DNA from: BM506 sp031581485
GTDB taxonomy: Bacteria > Desulfobacterota > Desulfobulbia > Desulfobulbales > SURF-16
Direction: 5' to 3'
Assembly: GCA_031581485.1 (NCBI GenBank)
Contig: JAVLBA010000001.1
Location: forward strand, 29,336 to 93,335
Length of the DNA: 64,000 nt
The number at the start of each line of letters is the position of its first letter. Within the stretch, counting starts at the first letter, position 1. Positions 7,943 through 16,583 of the stretch are shown here, piece after piece. The notes under the pieces were generated by a model. That model had not been told where the DNA came from. It saw only the letters and a list, made by a program, of their open reading frames with translations, and did no database searches. Position numbers and translations under genes: made by a program.

Positions 7943-9412
7943 CTATTTGGTCTTGAGCACCACATAGCGACTGCTGGCGCCGCGCTGGACCAGGAGGAGG
8001 ATTCTCTGGTCGGCCTTGCTCTGGGCCAGCAGCCTGGCAAAGGTCTCCATGTCCGTGACCTGAATCTGGTTGATTTCGGTGATGACATCGCCGCGCCTGA
8101 GGCCGGCCAGGGCTGCTGGGCTGCCGCCTTCAACACTGGTAACCAGCACGCCGGTGGCCTGTTCCATCTGCAGGGACTCGGCCAGTTCCGGAGTCAATTC
8201 CTGAACCGTCATACCCAGGGTGGCGGTCTTTTCCTCTGCCTCCTCGCTGGCAGCGGTCTCGGTTTCGAGTTTGCCGATGGTGACGGTGACACTCTTTTTC
8301 TTACCCTTTCTAAACAAGGTGACCTCGGCCTTTTCTCCTACCGGTGTCTGGGATACCAGGGTGGGGAGCATGGTCATCTCTGCAATCTCTTTATCTTTAT
8401 AGCGGATGATAATATCGCCCTGCTGGATACCGGCCTTGGCGGCTGGACTCCCCTCTTCCACCTGGCCCACCAGGGCGCCGTAGGGCCGCTCCAGGCCAAA
8501 CTGGTCGGCAATGTCCTGGTTCACGGGCTGGATGCGGACGCCGAGCCACCCTCGGGTCACGGTGCCGCTCTCGCGGAGCTGGGCCATGACATTTTGGGCC
8601 ATATTGATGGGGATGGCAAAGCCCAGGCCGATATTGCCGCCGGAACGGGAATAGATGGCGCTGTTGATGCCCACCATCTCGCCGTCAAGATTAAACAAGG
8701 GGCCGCCGGAATTACCGGGATTGATGGAGGCGTCGGTCTGGATGAAATTGTCGTAGGCGCCGCCCCCTAAGGTCCGGCCCTTGCCGCTGACAATACCGGC
8801 CGTCACGGTCTGTTCAAAGCCAAAGGGATTGCCGATGGCCACCACCCAGTCACCGACGCGCAGGGTGTCGGAATTGCCCATTTTGACAAAGGGCAGCTTG
8901 CCTTCAGGTTCGATCTTGATGAGGGCCAGATCCGTCATCTTGTCGCGACCGATGATCTTGGCGTCATACTCCTTACGGTTGGCAAAACGGATATGGATCT
9001 CATCGGCATTTTCAATCACATGGTTGTTGGTCAGGATATAGCCGTCTGCCGAGGTGATAACCCCGGAGCCGAGGCTGGTCCGCGTTTGGGTACGCGGTTG
9101 GCCGTTGCCATGGGGGCTGGGCTGACCATTGCCCTTGGGGTGGGGGCGCCCGAAAAAATATTCAAAAAGATCAGGGAGCTCGTCTGGGGCGCCCTTAAAG
9201 TCAAAGGGATGGAGGGGAGGGGCCTTCACCGTCTGGGTGGTGTAGATGTTGACTACGGTGTCGCCATGGGTCTCAACCAGATCGGCAAAACTTGCCGGCC
9301 GGCCGGCCTGGGCCGAGTTGACCAGGCTGCCCGTCAAAAGGAAAAAGAGGGCCAGAAAAAGGGCCGGGGAAAAACGAGGAGCCGGTAGGGTGTGGGATAG
9401 GGAAGTACGCAT
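7943..9412 (-). CDS. degP: Periplasmic serine protease of the DegP/HtrA (Do) family
   Basis: A 489-residue protease/chaperone with a signal peptide (hydrophobic core about 17-33, cleavage near SAQA). The trypsin-like domain has catalytic His131 (TNNHVIENA), Asp161 (MTDLALIKIE) and Ser235 (NPGNSGGPLF). Two PDZ domains follow, each with its own GxxxGDII/VI loop (QQGDIIIRYK and RRGDVITEIN). A Gly/Pro/Gln-rich insert at about 88-112 corresponds to the flexible LA loop region. It lies downstream of the ECF sigma and anti-sigma genes on the same strand, fitting an envelope-stress regulon that degrades misfolded periplasmic proteins. Confidence 0.95.
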   Translation of the reverse strand: MRTSLSHTLPAPRFSPALFLALFFLLTGSLVNSAQAGRPASFADLVETHGDTVVNIYTTQTVKAPPLHPFDFKGAPDELPDLFEYFFGRPHPKGNGQPSPHGNGQPRTQTRTSLGSGVITSADGYILTNNHVIENADEIHIRFANRKEYDAKIIGRDKMTDLALIKIEPEGKLPFVKMGNSDTLRVGDWVVAIGNPFGFEQTVTAGIVSGKGRTLGGGAYDNFIQTDASINPGNSGGPLFNLDGEMVGINSAIYSRSGGNIGLGFAIPINMAQNVMAQLRESGTVTRGWLGVRIQPVNQDIADQFGLERPYGALVGQVEEGSPAAKAGIQQGDIIIRYKDKEIAEMTMLPTLVSQTPVGEKAEVTLFRKGKKKSVTVTIGKLETETAASEEAEEKTATLGMTVQELTPELAESLQMEQATGVLVTSVEGGSPAALAGLRRGDVITEINQIQVTDMETFARLLAQSKADQRILLLVQRGASSRYVVLKTK

Positions 9413-9656
9413 GTCTCTGAGGCCTCTTTGCTAGGGGGTTATGGAAGAAAAGATGATCCTTGCTTATCAGATTTATGACAGGGGAAAAAAGAAAAAGTTC
9501 TTTCGTTTCCAGGCGTAATAATGCTTTCAGGGGTTTTTTGCAGAGAGCCCCTTTTTCTTCAGTCTATAGGGATTGTCAGGAATGTCAAACAGGCATGGCA
9601 GAAATAAAGGAGGAGCTGGTGCCAGGTGAAACCTGGTGCCTCATTATCCAGTTTTT

Positions 9657-10538
9657 TTACTGAAAAGCCACTGCCACCGTCATAAGCCGTGAAGGGGCAT
9701 TTTTGCCGAGACGGGCAAGGACGTGGGGATTGATGCGGGGTTTGGCCGGGCCGAAGAGATCCTGGAAGCTGCTGATCTGGCTGCAGGGCAGGGTGACAAG
9801 CAGGGCATTGCCGCTGATCTGGGTCTGCCAGTTGCTGTTGCCGGTCAGTTGGCTCAGCAGGGTATGTTGTTGGGCCGGGGAACTTGCATGGACAGTAACC
9901 ACCAGATCAGGTGCAAGAGACTTGAGCTGGGAAAGGGATGGATGCAGAAACGAAGCGGGGGCCTGGGAGGGGGGGCCGCGGGGATCAAGAAGGGGATAGT
10001 GAGCGCTGCCGGGGGCGCTCTGATTTACAGGGGTAAATTGGATGCCGGGCTGCCGCAGGGGGGCGGGCTCCGGACGAGTATTCTGGGCCAGATAGGGGAT
10101 GCCTGGATAATAGTCGCTCTCTTGCTGGTCAACAGCCATGGCCTGGACGATGTTCTTGTCAAGGCTGCTTTTTTCGGCCAGGTTCTGGTCAGTGGCCACG
10201 GGGGAGAGTTGGAGAACAGCGGCACTGATCACTCCCACCGCCAGGGTGGCCAGGGCAGTGGTGGCGGTGAGTTTGTGGAGGCGCATGAATGAAAGCCAGC
10301 CCTTCAGTTTGGCAAAGGGTTCAGGAGAGAGCTTTTCATTAATGCCGACGAGGAAATCGGCGTCAACCCTCTGGACCGGAAAGCTGTGCAGGGTGTGTAT
10401 TGTTTGCTGGAAAAGCTGCCATTCCGCAGCGCACTCTGAGCAGGCTGCCAGATGTTCTTTAAGGTTGCGCGCCTGGTTGAGGGGAATGGCGGCATCAATA
10501 AAATCGGAGAATTGGTTTTGGCAGTCAGGGCAATTCAT
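9657..10538 (-). CDS. Zinc-finger anti-sigma factor, membrane anchored
   Basis: A 293-residue protein. The N-terminus carries the anti-sigma zinc-finger pattern: Cys3-x2-Cys6 and His29-x3-Cys33-x2-Cys36 (HLAACSEC), which clamps ECF sigma factors in the cytoplasm. A hydrophobic stretch at about 94-112 (TATTALATLAVGVISAAVL) is a likely membrane anchor. A Pro/Ser-rich periplasmic linker follows, then a folded C-terminal domain of about 80 residues resembling the DUF2275 type seen on deltaproteobacterial anti-sigma factors. It sits 83 bases after the sigma gene and is presumably its cognate inhibitor. Confidence 0.85.
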   Translation of the reverse strand: MNCPDCQNQFSDFIDAAIPLNQARNLKEHLAACSECAAEWQLFQQTIHTLHSFPVQRVDADFLVGINEKLSPEPFAKLKGWLSFMRLHKLTATTALATLAVGVISAAVLQLSPVATDQNLAEKSSLDKNIVQAMAVDQQESDYYPGIPYLAQNTRPEPAPLRQPGIQFTPVNQSAPGSAHYPLLDPRGPPSQAPASFLHPSLSQLKSLAPDLVVTVHASSPAQQHTLLSQLTGNSNWQTQISGNALLVTLPCSQISSFQDLFGPAKPRINPHVLARLGKNAPSRLMTVAVAFQ

Positions 10539-10621
10539 AAGAATTTATGGGCTGAGTTTTTCTTTTTCCCCGGGGCAGAGAAATCCTGCCGTTAATAATG
10601 GGGGGCCTGTTTGGTTTTCTA

Positions 10622-11275
10622 TCAGAGCTGTGGATAGATACGCTTTAATTTATTTTTCAAGCTGGTCCGGGCCCGGCTTAATTTCGATTTCACGGTGCCC
10701 AGGGGAATATCTAAAATCTCACTGATCTCTTCATAGGCCATGCCCTGGAGATCCCGGAGCAGGAGGATCTCTTTTTCCGACTCGTTCATGGTGGCGATGG
10801 TGTCCCGAACAAGTTGGATGGTCCGCTGTTGTTGAAGCTCCTTCTCAGGGGATTCACCCCCTGTAAGCTGCAGGGATGAGTTGTCGTCATCCAACGAGGT
10901 ATTGCTGAAATAACCGCTTCTTTTAAGCCGCTTATAGCGGTTGCGGCAATGGTTGAGTCCTATCTGGTAAAGCCAGGCGCCGAATTTGGTGTCATCGCGC
11001 AGCTTTGTCAGGGCCTTGTAGGCGGTGACAAAGATATCCTGGGCCAGATCTTTGGCCTCTTCTTCATTCTTTACGTAATTAAAGGCCAGGTTGTATATCC
11101 GGTTTTGGTAGAGCAGCACCAGCCGGTTAAAGGCCTGTTTGTCTCCCTGCAGCACCGCCCGGACAAGGATGGTCGTCTCATCCGGGGTATCCTCGGTGTC
11201 CTCGCCTTTGCCTGCAGCAGGAGCGCTGAAGGCGGCGATACATAAAAGAGGAGCAAGAAGAAAAAAAAGTTCCAT
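10622..11275 (-). CDS. ECF-type RNA polymerase sigma factor (sigma-70 family)
   Basis: About 217 residues. Region 2 is clear (IYNLAFNYVKNEEEAKDLAQ and the DNA-melting FGAWLYQIGLNHCRNRYKR), as is region 4 with its helix-turn-helix (MAYEEISEILDIPLGTVKSKL). It directs polymerase to a regulon probably including degP. The start is not settled. ATG 11275 is the last ATG before region 2, but it lacks a good ribosome binding site and gives a hydrophobic N-terminus (ELFFLLAPLLCIAAFSAP), odd for a sigma factor. A TTG at 11392 is less likely. Confidence 0.88.
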   Translation of the reverse strand: MELFFLLAPLLCIAAFSAPAAGKGEDTEDTPDETTILVRAVLQGDKQAFNRLVLLYQNRIYNLAFNYVKNEEEAKDLAQDIFVTAYKALTKLRDDTKFGAWLYQIGLNHCRNRYKRLKRSGYFSNTSLDDDNSSLQLTGGESPEKELQQQRTIQLVRDTIATMNESEKEILLLRDLQGMAYEEISEILDIPLGTVKSKLSRARTSLKNKLKRIYPQL

Positions 11276-11639
11276 AAAAAAATTGGCGGGAAATAAAAAA
11301 AATTGATTGTGAAATAAGAGAGATGGCGTGGTTTGACGGCAAGGGTTTTTCCCCTCACCAACACAGGAGACTCTTGTAAAAGGACCATGCAAAAGTATTA
11401 ATCTTTACCTACAGCATGAAGTTAATACAATAAAAGAAAAAAAAATGATAGGAAAAGCCGAGGGCAACCGGCCGCATCCTTCTCCCGTACGGAGCCAAAA
11501 AGGCAGGGGGCAAAAGGGAAACAATTGGAGTTTTCAGGGAAACTCTGGCAAGGTGCGGGTATCTTTTCAGCACCAGCTCTTGGGCCGGGCGGAGAGATTT
11601 TTTTCATGGTCCCCCCCTCAAGTTTTGCGGAGAAAAAAT
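11276..11639. other. Intergenic region between divergent sigma factor and plus-strand genes
   Basis: This 364-base stretch is A/T rich near 11270-11330 and again around 11400-11450. It should carry the promoters of the divergent sigma-factor gene and of the small gene at 11640. I could not single out hexamers with confidence. No RNA gene or repeat was recognised. Confidence 0.4.
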
Positions 11640-12005
11640 ATGGAAGCCCTTGTCCAGGAATTAAAGAAAATAGTCCGTTTCAAGCCCACCACGGAGATCG
11701 GTGATCTGGTGCTGGTGGTAGCAAAACAACCAGACTCCCTGGTCTACGCCCTGGTCACCGGTTTTGAACGTGACCAGGGAAAACGTGACGAGTGGTGGCA
11801 TGTCTCGCTGCAGATTCTCAGTGTGCCGCCTCAAAAGGTGACCTGGACCCTGCGGACCTCCCAGTTTACCGGCCAGGAGATCTTCACCATGGGCGGCGAA
11901 AAACGTTTTGTGGCAGCGGTTGATTTTGATACCGATGCCCTTGTGCCGCCCCCCTCCAAGAGCAAGGAGAAGGGGGGCAAATCTTCCTTGCGGCTGGTTA
12001 AATGA
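11640..12005 (+). CDS. Conserved-looking hypothetical protein
   Basis: A 121-residue soluble protein of unknown function. It starts at ATG 11640 after GCGGAGAAAAA. It has no signal peptide or membrane segment. Strand-like blocks (IGDLVLVVAK, LVYALVTGFERD, WWHVSLQILSVP, KVTWTLRTSQF) suggest a small beta-rich fold, and the last 20 residues are Lys/Ser/Pro rich and probably disordered. It is 95 bases ahead of the PtsI-like gene in the same direction and may be cotranscribed with it. I do not recognise the family. Confidence 0.75.
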   Translation: MEALVQELKKIVRFKPTTEIGDLVLVVAKQPDSLVYALVTGFERDQGKRDEWWHVSLQILSVPPQKVTWTLRTSQFTGQEIFTMGGEKRFVAAVDFDTDALVPPPSKSKEKGGKSSLRLVK

Positions 12006-12100
12006 GGCTCTGCCCCATGGCAGGCCCGCTGCTTTCGGGCAATCGCCGCTATGATTTGTAAAAGGGGGGCTGCGGCCCCTTGCCGTGCACTTTGAAAATT

Positions 12101-13576
12101 ATGAAAAAAAACCAGATCCCGCCCACATCCAGGCAGCTGCAAGGCCTTGCCGCCTCCCCTGGCCTTGCCATGGGCCGGGCCCTTGTTCTGGTCAATCCCC
12201 ACGCCAGAGGAGCCCGCCGATCGGGGGCCCCGCCAGAGATGGACGGCGGCAGCCTTCCTCAGGATGAACCGGTTATTCTGGTGGGGCATGATTTCCCGCC
12301 CCAGGATGTGCTGGCCATGGACCGGCAGCTGGTGCGCGGTTTCGTCATGGAGCTGGGCGGGGTCACCGGTCACAGCGCCATTGTGGCCAGGAGCGTGGGG
12401 ATCCCGGCGGTGATGGGCTGCCTGGGCATCTGCCAGCAGGTGGTCAGTGGCGATTTCCTGGTGGTGGACGGCAGCCGGGGCCGGGTGGTGGTCAATCCTG
12501 ACAGCAAGGAGTTGGCAGCCTATGAGAAGCTGCAGCAACAGATGCTGCAGGATAGCCGCCAGACTAATCTTTTCGCCCATCTGCCGGCCGAGACCAGAGA
12601 GGGCAGAAAAATGGCCATTGAGGCCAATATCCAGACCCTTGAGGAGATTGAGCTGGCCCTGCAGCATGGCGCTGCCGGGATCGGGCTTTTCCGTTCTGAA
12701 TTTTATTATCTCACCCCGGAAGGCCCCCCCTCTGAGGAGCTGCTGCTGGCTATTTATGAACATCTCCTGACCAGCATGAGCCCCATGCCGGTGACGGTGC
12801 GCACCCTTGATCTGGGCGGCGGCAAAGAGGTGGAGGGGCACCAAATCCACCAGGAAAAAAATCCTGCCCTGGGCCTTAAGGCCATCCGTCTCGCTCTCCG
12901 TGAGCCGCAGCTTTTCAAGACCCAGCTCCGCGCCCTGTTGAGGGCGGCCGGCTTTGGCACCCTGCGCCTCATCTTTCCCATGATCACCTCCCTGGAGGAG
13001 CTCCTTGCCGCCAAGGAGATGGTGACCCGGGTGCGAAAGGAGCTGCGGAGCCAGGGGCTGCCCGCAGGTGATGATGTGGAGATCGGCATGCTGGTGGCGG
13101 TGCCCGGGGTGGTGGCCCTTGCCGATCGCCTGGCCCGGGAGGTTGATTTCTTCAGCATCGCTACCAATGATCTTGTTCAGCATCTCCTGGCCGTGGACCG
13201 CGATAATCACCAGGTGGCCTCTCTCTACAACCCCCTGCATCCCATGGTGCTCCGCATGATTGCCCAGGTGGTGAAGGCAGGTCATGATGCCGGCATTGAG
13301 GTGCATCTCTGCGGGGAGATGGCCGCAGACCCCCACCTGCTGCCGCTTCTCCTTGGTCTGGGGCTGGATGGCCTCAGTATGTCTCCCCCGGCCATGCCGG
13401 CCATCAAGCAGATGGTGCGCAAGAGCCACTGCCGGCAGGCCGAGGCGCTGGCCGCGGATCTTTTGGCCTGCGCTTCTCCTGCAGCCATTCAGACCAGGCT
13501 TGCCGACCATCACGCTACCTCTTATCATGACCAAAGAGCGGGCGATTGCGGGCTGGCCCAAAAGGGGGAGCAATGA
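12101..13576 (+). CDS. PEP-utilising enzyme, PtsI-like, lacking the HPr-binding domain
   Basis: A 491-residue relative of enzyme I (PtsI, normally about 575). It starts LQGLAASPGLAMGRALVL like PtsI but then jumps directly, after a short Pro/Gly linker, to the phosphohistidine domain: His91 in GGVTGHSAIVARSVGIPAV. The roughly 125-residue helical HPr-binding insertion is missing. The C-terminal PEP-binding barrel keeps GLFRSEFYYL, NPALGLKAIRL, ATNDLVQHLLAVDRDN and the active-site Cys in HLCGEMAADP. The usual GGDKPL is GGGKEV here. It probably phosphorylates another partner, or works as a regulator. The start ATG 12101 has only a weak ribosome binding site. Confidence 0.82.
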   Translation: MKKNQIPPTSRQLQGLAASPGLAMGRALVLVNPHARGARRSGAPPEMDGGSLPQDEPVILVGHDFPPQDVLAMDRQLVRGFVMELGGVTGHSAIVARSVGIPAVMGCLGICQQVVSGDFLVVDGSRGRVVVNPDSKELAAYEKLQQQMLQDSRQTNLFAHLPAETREGRKMAIEANIQTLEEIELALQHGAAGIGLFRSEFYYLTPEGPPSEELLLAIYEHLLTSMSPMPVTVRTLDLGGGKEVEGHQIHQEKNPALGLKAIRLALREPQLFKTQLRALLRAAGFGTLRLIFPMITSLEELLAAKEMVTRVRKELRSQGLPAGDDVEIGMLVAVPGVVALADRLAREVDFFSIATNDLVQHLLAVDRDNHQVASLYNPLHPMVLRMIAQVVKAGHDAGIEVHLCGEMAADPHLLPLLLGLGLDGLSMSPPAMPAIKQMVRKSHCRQAEALAADLLACASPAAIQTRLADHHATSYHDQRAGDCGLAQKGEQ

Positions 13577-14559
13577 GCAGTTCAGAGCTGGCATTTATCA
13601 AAGGGGTGGCATCCCTGGCAGCGGCTCCGGTTCCCGGCCTGGTTATGGGCATTGGCGATGATTGCGCCGTGCTCCGCAAAAATGAGGAGCAGGTCCTGCT
13701 GGTGACCACCGATACCCTGGTCTCAGGGGTCCATTTTGACCTGCAATGGCACCCCCTCCATCTCCTTGGCCGCAAGGCCGCTGCCGTCAATCTGAGCGAT
13801 ATCGCCGCCATGGGCGGCAGGCCCACCTTTGCCCTGCTGTCAGCGGCCTTGAGCCCTGATCTTTCCGAACAGGGCCTGCAGGAATTTATAAACGGCTTTG
13901 TCGAGATGCTCCAGGAGCACGATGTGGCCCTGATTGGCGGGGATACGGTGACCGCGCCCTGCCCGACCTTCACCATCACCCTCCTGGGCGAGATGGCCGG
14001 GGCTGAGGTCTGTTATCGCGCTGCCGCCCGCCAGGGGGATGAGGTGTGGGTCAGTGGTTTCCTGGGGGAGGCGGCGGCCGGTCTGGCCCTCTGCCAGGGG
14101 GGGGCAGCTGTCCCTGCCGAGTTTGCCGGCCTGGTCCAGGCCCATCTCAACCCCCAGCCCCGCCTGAGTCTGGGCCGTTTCCTGGCCGCCTCCGGTCATG
14201 TCCATGCCATGATGGATCTTTCCGACGGCCTGGCCACGGATCTGGCCCATATCTGTACGGCAAGCGGTCTGGCCGCGGAGGTTGATGGCCGGTACCTGCC
14301 TCTTTCTGCAGCCACGCAAAGGGCAGGGGAGTCTCTTTCCCATGATGCCCGCCAGTGGGCCCTCAGCGGCGGCGAAGATTATGAGCTGCTCTATACCGTG
14401 GCCCCGGGCCGCGGCGAGGCCCTGGCCCGGCAGATCAGGGAAGAATTGCATCTGCAAACAAGCTGCCTGGGGCGGATGACCGGCGGCCAGGGCCTCTTTC
14501 TGATGGAAGATGGTAAAAAACGGCTGATATCGTACCAGGGCTATGAACATCACCTCTAA
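13573..14559 (+). CDS. thiL: Thiamine-monophosphate kinase
   Basis: A 328-residue ATP-dependent kinase forming thiamine pyrophosphate. The N-terminal GIGDDCAVL and TTDTLVSGVHFD motifs bind Mg and nucleotide; KAAAVNLSDIAAMGG and MMDLSDGLATDL are also typical of ThiL. ATG 13573 overlaps the stop of the PtsI-like gene (ATGA) and follows AAAGGGGGAG, so the two are translationally coupled. No other thiamine gene and no TPP riboswitch were seen nearby. Confidence 0.93.
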   Translation: MSSSELAFIKGVASLAAAPVPGLVMGIGDDCAVLRKNEEQVLLVTTDTLVSGVHFDLQWHPLHLLGRKAAAVNLSDIAAMGGRPTFALLSAALSPDLSEQGLQEFINGFVEMLQEHDVALIGGDTVTAPCPTFTITLLGEMAGAEVCYRAAARQGDEVWVSGFLGEAAAGLALCQGGAAVPAEFAGLVQAHLNPQPRLSLGRFLAASGHVHAMMDLSDGLATDLAHICTASGLAAEVDGRYLPLSAATQRAGESLSHDARQWALSGGEDYELLYTVAPGRGEALARQIREELHLQTSCLGRMTGGQGLFLMEDGKKRLISYQGYEHHL

Positions 14560-14671
14560 TAGAGAGGCATGGGGTGCGCCGGCAAATACCCCGCAAGCAG
14601 CCGGCCTGGAGAGACGATGACCACAAGAGAAGAAGCACACGTGCTCTCTGCAGAGCAAGGAGACGCCTGGC

Positions 14672-16447
14672 ATGGCATTGCATGAAAAATTAGCACGTTT
14701 TTATCAGGATAATCTGCCTGGCGCGGTTATTGAAGGCACTACGCTCAAGGCGCCCTGTCCCTTTTGCGCGAGCCGGGGCCGCAAAGAGCCGGGAACCCTG
14801 GTGGTCTTTTTGGATGAGGATAGTTTTTTTGCCGGCTATTTCCGCTGTCTGAGCCGCTGCGTGGCCGGTGGCTTTGCCCCCCATTTTGCCCGACTGCGCC
14901 TGCTCGATGCGGACACCGTGCCCGGCTATGATCCCGATCAGCAGCCGTACGTCGACAATGTTGCCTGGCCCCTGAAAAATATCAACCAGGATATCCTCAA
15001 GTACCAAAACAGCATGACCAGCGCGGTGCGGGAAGGCTTCAGCCGGATCGGGGTGGGCCCGGCGGTCCTCCAGGAGCTGCGGATCGGTTTTAACGGCCGC
15101 TATATTGTCTATCCCTATTTTCAGGAAAACGGCTGCTGCTATGCCGCCCATTGTCTGGCCCCCCAGGGCAGCGGCGAAGAGTTCTGGTACGGGGAAGAGG
15201 CGCTGGCGGCCGGGGAGTTCCGCCTCTTCAACCTGCCGGATATCGGCCGTTGCCAGGGGGGCGCCCTCTTTGTGGTGGAGGGCGAAGAGAATCTCCTCTG
15301 CCTGCGGGAACAGGGGTATCCCGGCGTGGCCGTACCCAGGGCCGCTGATCTGGCCGCCCTGGACAGCCAAAGGTTTGCCGCTGTTGAGACCCTCTTTATG
15401 GTGGTGAATCATACGCCGGAATCAGAGGCGTCGGCGCGCCTTTTCGCCAGCCGGCTTGGCTTCAAGGCCCGTCTCCTCAAATGGCCCGGCCATGCCCCGC
15501 GTGATTTCAATCTGGCCCGGATGGCCCAGCAGGAGGGCGATAATTTCAGGGCGGAACTGCAGAAAATGATCAGGGCAGCCCGGGCCTTTTCGCCCTTTAA
15601 CACCCCCGATCGTGAATATACCCTTTTTCTGGAAAATCTGGAGCGGCGCCAGAGTGCGAGCTACCAGGCCTTAAAGAGCGGCATGCCCTGTCTCGATGAG
15701 GTGCTGGGCGGCATCCACGGCATCAATATCATCGGTGGGGCGCCCAAGGCGGGCAAGAGCTGTCTCGCCATCCAGCTGGCCAGCCAGATGGCGGCCAGCC
15801 AAGTGCCGGTGATCTATTATGATTTTGAGAACGGCCGCCAGAAGATCTACCAACGGACCATGGCCCGGCTGAGCCGGCTGCCAGTGGCCCGCTTTAACGA
15901 CCAGCTGGAGGGCGACGACCAGCATCGTTTCAGCCAGGCCCAAGACGAGCTGCGCACCATGATGTTCTGGTTCCGGGTGGTCAACGACCGCCAGCTCAAC
16001 CCGGAGATCATGCGCCGCCATGTTGATTTTCTGCGGCACGAGACCCACCGCCAGGACGCAGTGATCGTCATCGACTCGCTGCACAAGCTGCCCTTCAAGG
16101 ATTTCTCGGAGCGCCGCACCGGCATTGACGCCTGGCTGCGGGAGATGGAGTCGATCCGGGACGAGTATAACGTCGCCTTTCTGGTCATCTCCGAGCTCAA
16201 CCGGCAGGAGGGGGGGCGCTATGACGGTGTGCCCCATATGGGCATGTTCAAGGGCTCCGGCGATATTGAGTACACTGCGGATAATGCCCTGGTCTTTCTG
16301 CCCGACTGGGACCCGGTGGACAGCCGTACCGCCAACCGGGTCAATTCCCTGTGGCTGGTGGCCAGCCGGGAGAATTCTCCCGGCCTGGTGGCCCGCTATC
16401 ATCTCGACTACCCCTTCTGGGGCTTCAGGGAGAGGGCCGAGGAGTAG
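14672..16447 (+). CDS. Primase-helicase-like protein (zinc finger, degenerate TOPRIM, RecA/DnaB-like ATPase)
   Basis: A 591-residue protein laid out like phage T7 gp4/Twinkle proteins. The N-terminal zinc ribbon has Cys29-x2-Cys32 and Cys59-x3-Cys63. A TOPRIM-like segment follows, with GGALFVVEGEENLLCLREQ (about 196-214), but the acidic DxD stretch expected later reads FMVVNHTPE, so primase catalysis is doubtful. The C-terminal RecA-like ATPase has Walker A GGAPKAGKS (355-363), Walker B DAVIVIDSLHK (D468) and SELNRQ. It sits between thiL and uvrB, suggesting a chromosomal DNA-maintenance role rather than a prophage. It could be a domesticated phage gene. Confidence 0.72.
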   Translation: MALHEKLARFYQDNLPGAVIEGTTLKAPCPFCASRGRKEPGTLVVFLDEDSFFAGYFRCLSRCVAGGFAPHFARLRLLDADTVPGYDPDQQPYVDNVAWPLKNINQDILKYQNSMTSAVREGFSRIGVGPAVLQELRIGFNGRYIVYPYFQENGCCYAAHCLAPQGSGEEFWYGEEALAAGEFRLFNLPDIGRCQGGALFVVEGEENLLCLREQGYPGVAVPRAADLAALDSQRFAAVETLFMVVNHTPESEASARLFASRLGFKARLLKWPGHAPRDFNLARMAQQEGDNFRAELQKMIRAARAFSPFNTPDREYTLFLENLERRQSASYQALKSGMPCLDEVLGGIHGINIIGGAPKAGKSCLAIQLASQMAASQVPVIYYDFENGRQKIYQRTMARLSRLPVARFNDQLEGDDQHRFSQAQDELRTMMFWFRVVNDRQLNPEIMRRHVDFLRHETHRQDAVIVIDSLHKLPFKDFSERRTGIDAWLREMESIRDEYNVAFLVISELNRQEGGRYDGVPHMGMFKGSGDIEYTADNALVFLPDWDPVDSRTANRVNSLWLVASRENSPGLVARYHLDYPFWGFRERAEE

Positions 16448-16583
16448 GGCGATGTTGCATGGCCCTGCTTCGCGGCAGAAAGGAAAAAGCGAGGCCTCTT
16501 TGGGCGACAATATCCCAGGGGCATGGCTGGCGTGGTCAAAAAAGAGATTTGCACTTTCCCCGGGTTCCCTTTATTTAAGCAAG

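Noticed and set aside
11831..13594. 587-codon minus-strand frame opposite the PtsI-like gene
   Set aside because: Antisense shadow with His/Gln-rich composition; the plus-strand frame shows enzyme motifs.
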